Assembly: GCF_003096075.1 (NCBI RefSeq)
Contig: NZ_CP015449.1
Coordinates: forward strand, 1,605,001 to 1,669,000
Direction of reading: 5' to 3'
Origin: Dietzia lutea
GTDB taxonomy: Bacteria; Actinomycetota; Actinomycetes; Mycobacteriales; Mycobacteriaceae
DNA: 64,000 nt
The position numbers and the translations under genes were made by a program. Of this stretch, positions 61,238 through 64,000 are shown in pieces; within the stretch, counting starts at the first letter, position 1; each line of letters opens with the position of its first letter. The notes beneath the pieces are model-generated. The model was not told where the DNA came from, searched no databases, and was given only the letters and a program-made list of their open reading frames with translations.

Positions 61238-62083
61238 TCAGACGCTTACGTCGGGCAGCACCCGCCCGAGGTCGAGCACTCCCGAGTGACCTGCGGCGTA
61301 GAGGGCGGCGCCGATGATCCCGGCGTCGTTGAGCCTGACGGCCGCGCGGACGGGGGTGCGGTTCTGCAGCAGGGGGAACCACTGGTCGGCGGCCTCGCTG
61401 ACGCCGCCGCCCAGGACGAAGGCGCGGGGCCAGAGGAGGTCCTCGATGGCGCGCAGGACGTTGGACACGTGCGGGGCCCATTCCTCGAAGCTCAGTCCGT
61501 CGCGGGCGCGGACGGAGGCGGAGGCCAGGTGCTCGGCCTCGTCGAATCCGCGCCCGGCGATGTCCTCGAGCATCAGGTGGCCGAACTCGGTGTTGGGCAG
61601 CAGCCGGCCGTCCAGTAGGAGGGCGGAGCCGATACCGGTGCCGAAGGTCAGCAGGATGACCAGTCCGTCGACGCCCTCACCGGCGCCGTAGTGGACCTCG
61701 GTGAGGCCGGCGGCGTCGGCGTCGTTGAGCATGAGGACGGTGCGGCCCGGAAGATGACGGTCGAAGAGGTCGACGACGTCGCAGCCGATCCAGGAGTGGT
61801 CGATGTTGTGCGCGATGCGCGCCACGCCCTCGTGGATGACGCTCGGGAGGGCGACGCCCACCGGGCCGCGCCAGTCGAACTCGGCGGCCATCTCGCGGAT
61901 GAGCGCGGCGACGGCGTCGGGGGTGGCAGGGCGGGGCGTGGGGCGGACGAGCCGGTCGCCGATGAGTTCGCCGCGCGCGAGGTCGACGAGCCCCACCTTG
62001 ACGCCGGTGCCGCCGACGTCCACGCCGAGTCCGGTCGGCGTCTCCGTCGGTGGGACGGCGGAGAGGGGCGAGGGGCTGGACAT
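61238..62083 (-). CDS. ppgK: Polyphosphate glucokinase
   Basis: PpgK phosphorylates glucose with polyphosphate or ATP. The 281-aa ROK-family protein has the phosphate loop GVDVGGTGVKVG, the polyphosphate and glucose motifs (LNDADAAGLTE, LTFGTGIGSAL) and the EFGHL site (NTEFGHLML), in which one Glu of the common ELGHL is retained. The gene order cei-suhB-ppgK-sigA is that of M. tuberculosis Rv2700-Rv2703. ATG 62083 is the only good start. Divergent spacer 62084-62281 contains the suhB ribosome binding site and no other clear signal. Confidence 0.94.
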   Translation of the reverse strand: MSSPSPLSAVPPTETPTGLGVDVGGTGVKVGLVDLARGELIGDRLVRPTPRPATPDAVAALIREMAAEFDWRGPVGVALPSVIHEGVARIAHNIDHSWIGCDVVDLFDRHLPGRTVLMLNDADAAGLTEVHYGAGEGVDGLVILLTFGTGIGSALLLDGRLLPNTEFGHLMLEDIAGRGFDEAEHLASASVRARDGLSFEEWAPHVSNVLRAIEDLLWPRAFVLGGGVSEAADQWFPLLQNRTPVRAAVRLNDAGIIGAALYAAGHSGVLDLGRVLPDVSV

Positions 62084-62281
62084 GTGGGGCTCCCGTGGGG
62101 TGGACCGTGCGGGGCACGGCGTGGGTTGTCAGGTGCCCGGGCCGTCGGGGCACGATGGGCGTCGGGCGCCCGCGGGCCAGCGTATCGGTCCGGCGGGCCC
62201 CGGGGCGGGTTCACCGCCGCGCCCGTCCGGCGGGTCCGCGCACGGGCCCCGGAGGGGTACGACGACGACGAGGAGGGGCAC

Positions 62282-63172
62282 ATGACGTCCAGCGGAGCAA
62301 CAGAGGCGGCCGGCCGGACCGGCCCGGGGCTCGTCGACGGGCTACGGGAGCTGGCCGAGAGTCTGGCGGTGTCGGGCGGTGACGTGGCCCGGCGGATGCT
62401 GGCTGAATTCGACTCGCAGGGGCTGGGCTCGCGGTCCAAGTCGTCGGAGACCGATCCGGTGACCGTCATCGACACCTCGGTGGAGGAGCACCTGCGGCGG
62501 GAGGTCGCGGCCGCCCGCCCGGGGGACACGGTCCTCGGTGAGGAGGGCGGGGAGGCCGCGGGCGAGACCGCGGATGATCCGGCGGGCACACCGGAGGGCG
62601 GGGACGCCGCCGGCGCGCGCGAGCCGCGGGTCCGGTGGGTCGTCGACCCCGTCGACGGGACGGTCAACCTGCTGTACGGCATCCCGTTCACGGCGGTGTC
62701 GGTGGCCGCGGAGGTGGACGACGTCGTGGTCGCGGGGGCGGTCCACAACATCGTCACGCGGGAGACCTGGAGCGCGGGGTCCGACCGGGGCGCGACTCTG
62801 AGGGAGGCGGACGGCACCACGACGACGCTGCGCGTGTCGGACTGCGCGGACCTGTCGCTCGCCCTGGTCGGCACCGGGTTCGCCTACGACGCGGGGATGC
62901 GGGCGGAGCAGGGCCGAGTGGTGGCCGAGCTGCTCCCGCGGGTACGCGACATCCGCAGGTGCGGGTCCGCGGCGTTAGATCTGTGCATGCTGGCCGCCGG
63001 CCGGCTGGATGCCTACTACGAGCGCGGGCTCAAGCCGTGGGACCACGCGGCGGGCGCGCTGATCGCGGCCGAGGCCGGGGCGGTGGTGGCGGTGTCGGAC
63101 GACGACGCCGTGCCCACCACCGGTGCCGCGCCAGGTGTGGTGGAGGAGTTCCTCGCGGTGGTCAGCAACTGA
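62282..63172 (+). CDS. suhB: Inositol monophosphatase family protein (SuhB-like, Rv2701-like)
   Basis: The 296-aa metal-dependent phosphatase probably hydrolyses inositol phosphates, feeding inositol into mycothiol and phosphatidylinositol. The metal motifs are ETDPVTVIDTSVE near residue 57, GEEGG, WVVDPVDGTVN near 120 and PWDHAAGALIAAEAG near 250. An insertion of about 20 residues rich in Gly, Ala and Glu sits between the GEE and DPVDGT motifs. GAGGAGGGG precedes ATG 62282. It converges on cei, with an 11-base overlap of the stops. Confidence 0.9.
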   Translation: MTSSGATEAAGRTGPGLVDGLRELAESLAVSGGDVARRMLAEFDSQGLGSRSKSSETDPVTVIDTSVEEHLRREVAAARPGDTVLGEEGGEAAGETADDPAGTPEGGDAAGAREPRVRWVVDPVDGTVNLLYGIPFTAVSVAAEVDDVVVAGAVHNIVTRETWSAGSDRGATLREADGTTTTLRVSDCADLSLALVGTGFAYDAGMRAEQGRVVAELLPRVRDIRRCGSAALDLCMLAAGRLDAYYERGLKPWDHAAGALIAAEAGAVVAVSDDDAVPTTGAAPGVVEEFLAVVSN

Positions 63173-63800
63173 CGGCGCGCGCGGCATCGAGCTCGGCGGA
63201 GATGGGCTGGCGCCCCACCTTGAGCTCGTCGAGCGCGCCGACGGCGGCGGTGGAGTCGGACAGGCGGGAGAACGTCGTGCCGAGCGCCAGGTCGACGGTG
63301 CCGTCGGTGCGGCCGTCGGTCACCAGCTGCATGCACGGCGCGGCGAGGGAGAGCGAGCGCGCGGCCGCCCGGCCCGCGTCGCCGTAGCGGATCTGTCCGT
63401 GGCACTCGAGGGCCTGCCCGTAGACCGGGTCGTTGCCGATCGCGTCCGAGCCCGCCGGTTGGAATCCGCGCTCGGCCAGCTCGGCGGCGACGGCACCGGC
63501 CTGTCCGCTCTGGCCGTTCGCGTTGAGCACCCGGATGCGGGTGTCGGTGAGCAGCGCCGGCTCGACCTGATCGAGGGCGTCCACGGACTCCTCCTCGAGG
63601 CCCTCCTCCTCCGCCGCCGGCGGCAGCGGGCAGGCGACGGCCTGTGTGGCGGCGTCGTCTCCGCGCAGTGCCGCGGCCCAGACGAGCGCCCCGAGAATGA
63701 GCGCCACGATGACGAACAGGACGTAGGGGGTGCGGAGGCGGAACAACCCCCGCGCGGGGGTCGGGCTCGGTGTCGCCTGGGTGCTGAGGTGGACGACCAT
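63162..63800 (-). CDS. cei: Cell envelope integrity protein Cei (LytR_C domain)
   Basis: The 212-aa protein has a short cytoplasmic tail, a transmembrane helix (YVLFVIVALILGALVWAA, about 25-45) and an extracytoplasmic LytR C-terminal domain starting near residue 80 (TRIRVLNANGQSGQAGAVA). Rv2700 homologues are needed for normal cell envelope and virulence in mycobacteria. ATG 63800 has AGGAAAGG upstream. Three Cys residues (AVACPLP, ALECHGQ, LAAPCMQ) lie outside the membrane and could pair. Confidence 0.9.
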   Translation of the reverse strand: MVVHLSTQATPSPTPARGLFRLRTPYVLFVIVALILGALVWAAALRGDDAATQAVACPLPPAAEEEGLEEESVDALDQVEPALLTDTRIRVLNANGQSGQAGAVAAELAERGFQPAGSDAIGNDPVYGQALECHGQIRYGDAGRAAARSLSLAAPCMQLVTDGRTDGTVDLALGTTFSRLSDSTAAVGALDELKVGRQPISAELDAARAVSC

Positions 63801-63932
63801 GAGGGCCTTTCCTGCAGGTGAACGGGGTGAGAGCCCCGGTGGGCCCCGGCTGCCCACTGTAGACGTCGGGCGCTGACGATCCCGCCCGGAACACGGTCGT
63901 GACCGCTGGATGAAAATGGCGGGAGATTCCGT

Positions 63933-63938
63933 TACTAT
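63933..63938 (+). promoter_or_regulatory. Candidate -10 box (TACTAT) for gene beyond window
   Basis: TACTAT fits the -10 consensus and lies in the divergent spacer upstream of cei. In mycobacteria a DUF4193 gene (Rv2699) would follow; its start is outside the window. No complete gene lies in 63801-64000. Confidence 0.45.
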
Positions 63939-64000
63939 GCGTGCGCCGGTCGGTCCACCGCCGAATCGGGCACCCCCACACAGACCCAGAAAAGAGACTC

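Overview
The window is chromosomal DNA of a high-GC actinobacterium, almost certainly a member of the Mycobacteriales. This follows from the very high GC content, the frequent GTG and TTG starts, the GTGA and ATGA stop/start overlaps, and gene order that follows Mycobacterium tuberculosis and Corynebacterium in several blocks. Dietzia or a close relative is my best guess, but the sequence alone does not prove the genus. No prophage, insertion sequence, CRISPR array or other mobile element was seen; this is mostly core genome.

Layout: (1) 1-2600 is the 3' part of a 23S rRNA gene, a 5S gene and the rrn terminator. (2) 2659-19588 is a long forward run equivalent to the Rv1691-Rv1713 block of M. 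tuberculosis: TPR protein, HAD phosphatase, small protein, tlyA, nadK, recN, steA, steB, pyrG, Nudix hydrolase, xerD, ParA-like ATPase, scpA, scpB, rluB, cmk, der. It serves ribosome and rRNA modification, NADP and CTP supply, DNA repair and chromosome segregation. (3) 19662-23649 holds tRNA-Pro and a tight five-gene operon (DUF4178, DUF2617, DUF4247, DUF350 and a membrane-anchored spermidine synthase-like protein) of unknown role. (4) 23757-34414 has an unknown gene, then the Rv1821-Rv1832 block: secA2, pgsA2, gcvH, garA, ftsR, a bifunctional nuclease-like gene, a second MerR gene, and gcvP behind a tandem glycine riboswitch. (5) 34481-42230 is a looser region: unknown protein, alpha/beta hydrolase, acyl-CoA synthetase, zinc-ribbon protein, a frameshifted YchJ-like gene, lipoprotein, YbjN-like chaperone, Nudix, TetR, DUF3817. 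(6) 42276-63800 corresponds to the sigA/sigB/ideR region of mycobacteria and corynebacteria: DUF3516 helicase, PAC2, DUF4192, galE, ideR, acuC-like deacetylase, Pat-like acetyltransferase, sigB, dtd, methyltransferase, DUF3099, DUF3039, helicase, sigA, ppgK, suhB-like phosphatase, cei.

How the genes work together: the glycine cleavage genes (gcvH, gcvP) flank regulators of central metabolism (GarA) and of cell division (FtsR). The Pat-like acetyltransferase and AcuC-like deacetylase sit side by side and probably form a reversible lysine acetylation switch. sigB has upstream an element that matches SigH/SigE-type stress promoters. IdeR (iron) and GalE overlap in one operon.

The points most worth a second look are: a 13-codon leaderless mini-ORF that overlaps the gcvH start; a series of -10 boxes placed exactly for leaderless translation; the uncharacterised DUF350/aminopropyltransferase-like membrane operon; a YchJ frameshift that sits on a perfect 18-bp palindrome; a 40-bp tandem repeat between a helicase gene and sigA; and a histone H1-like AKKT repeat in SigA.
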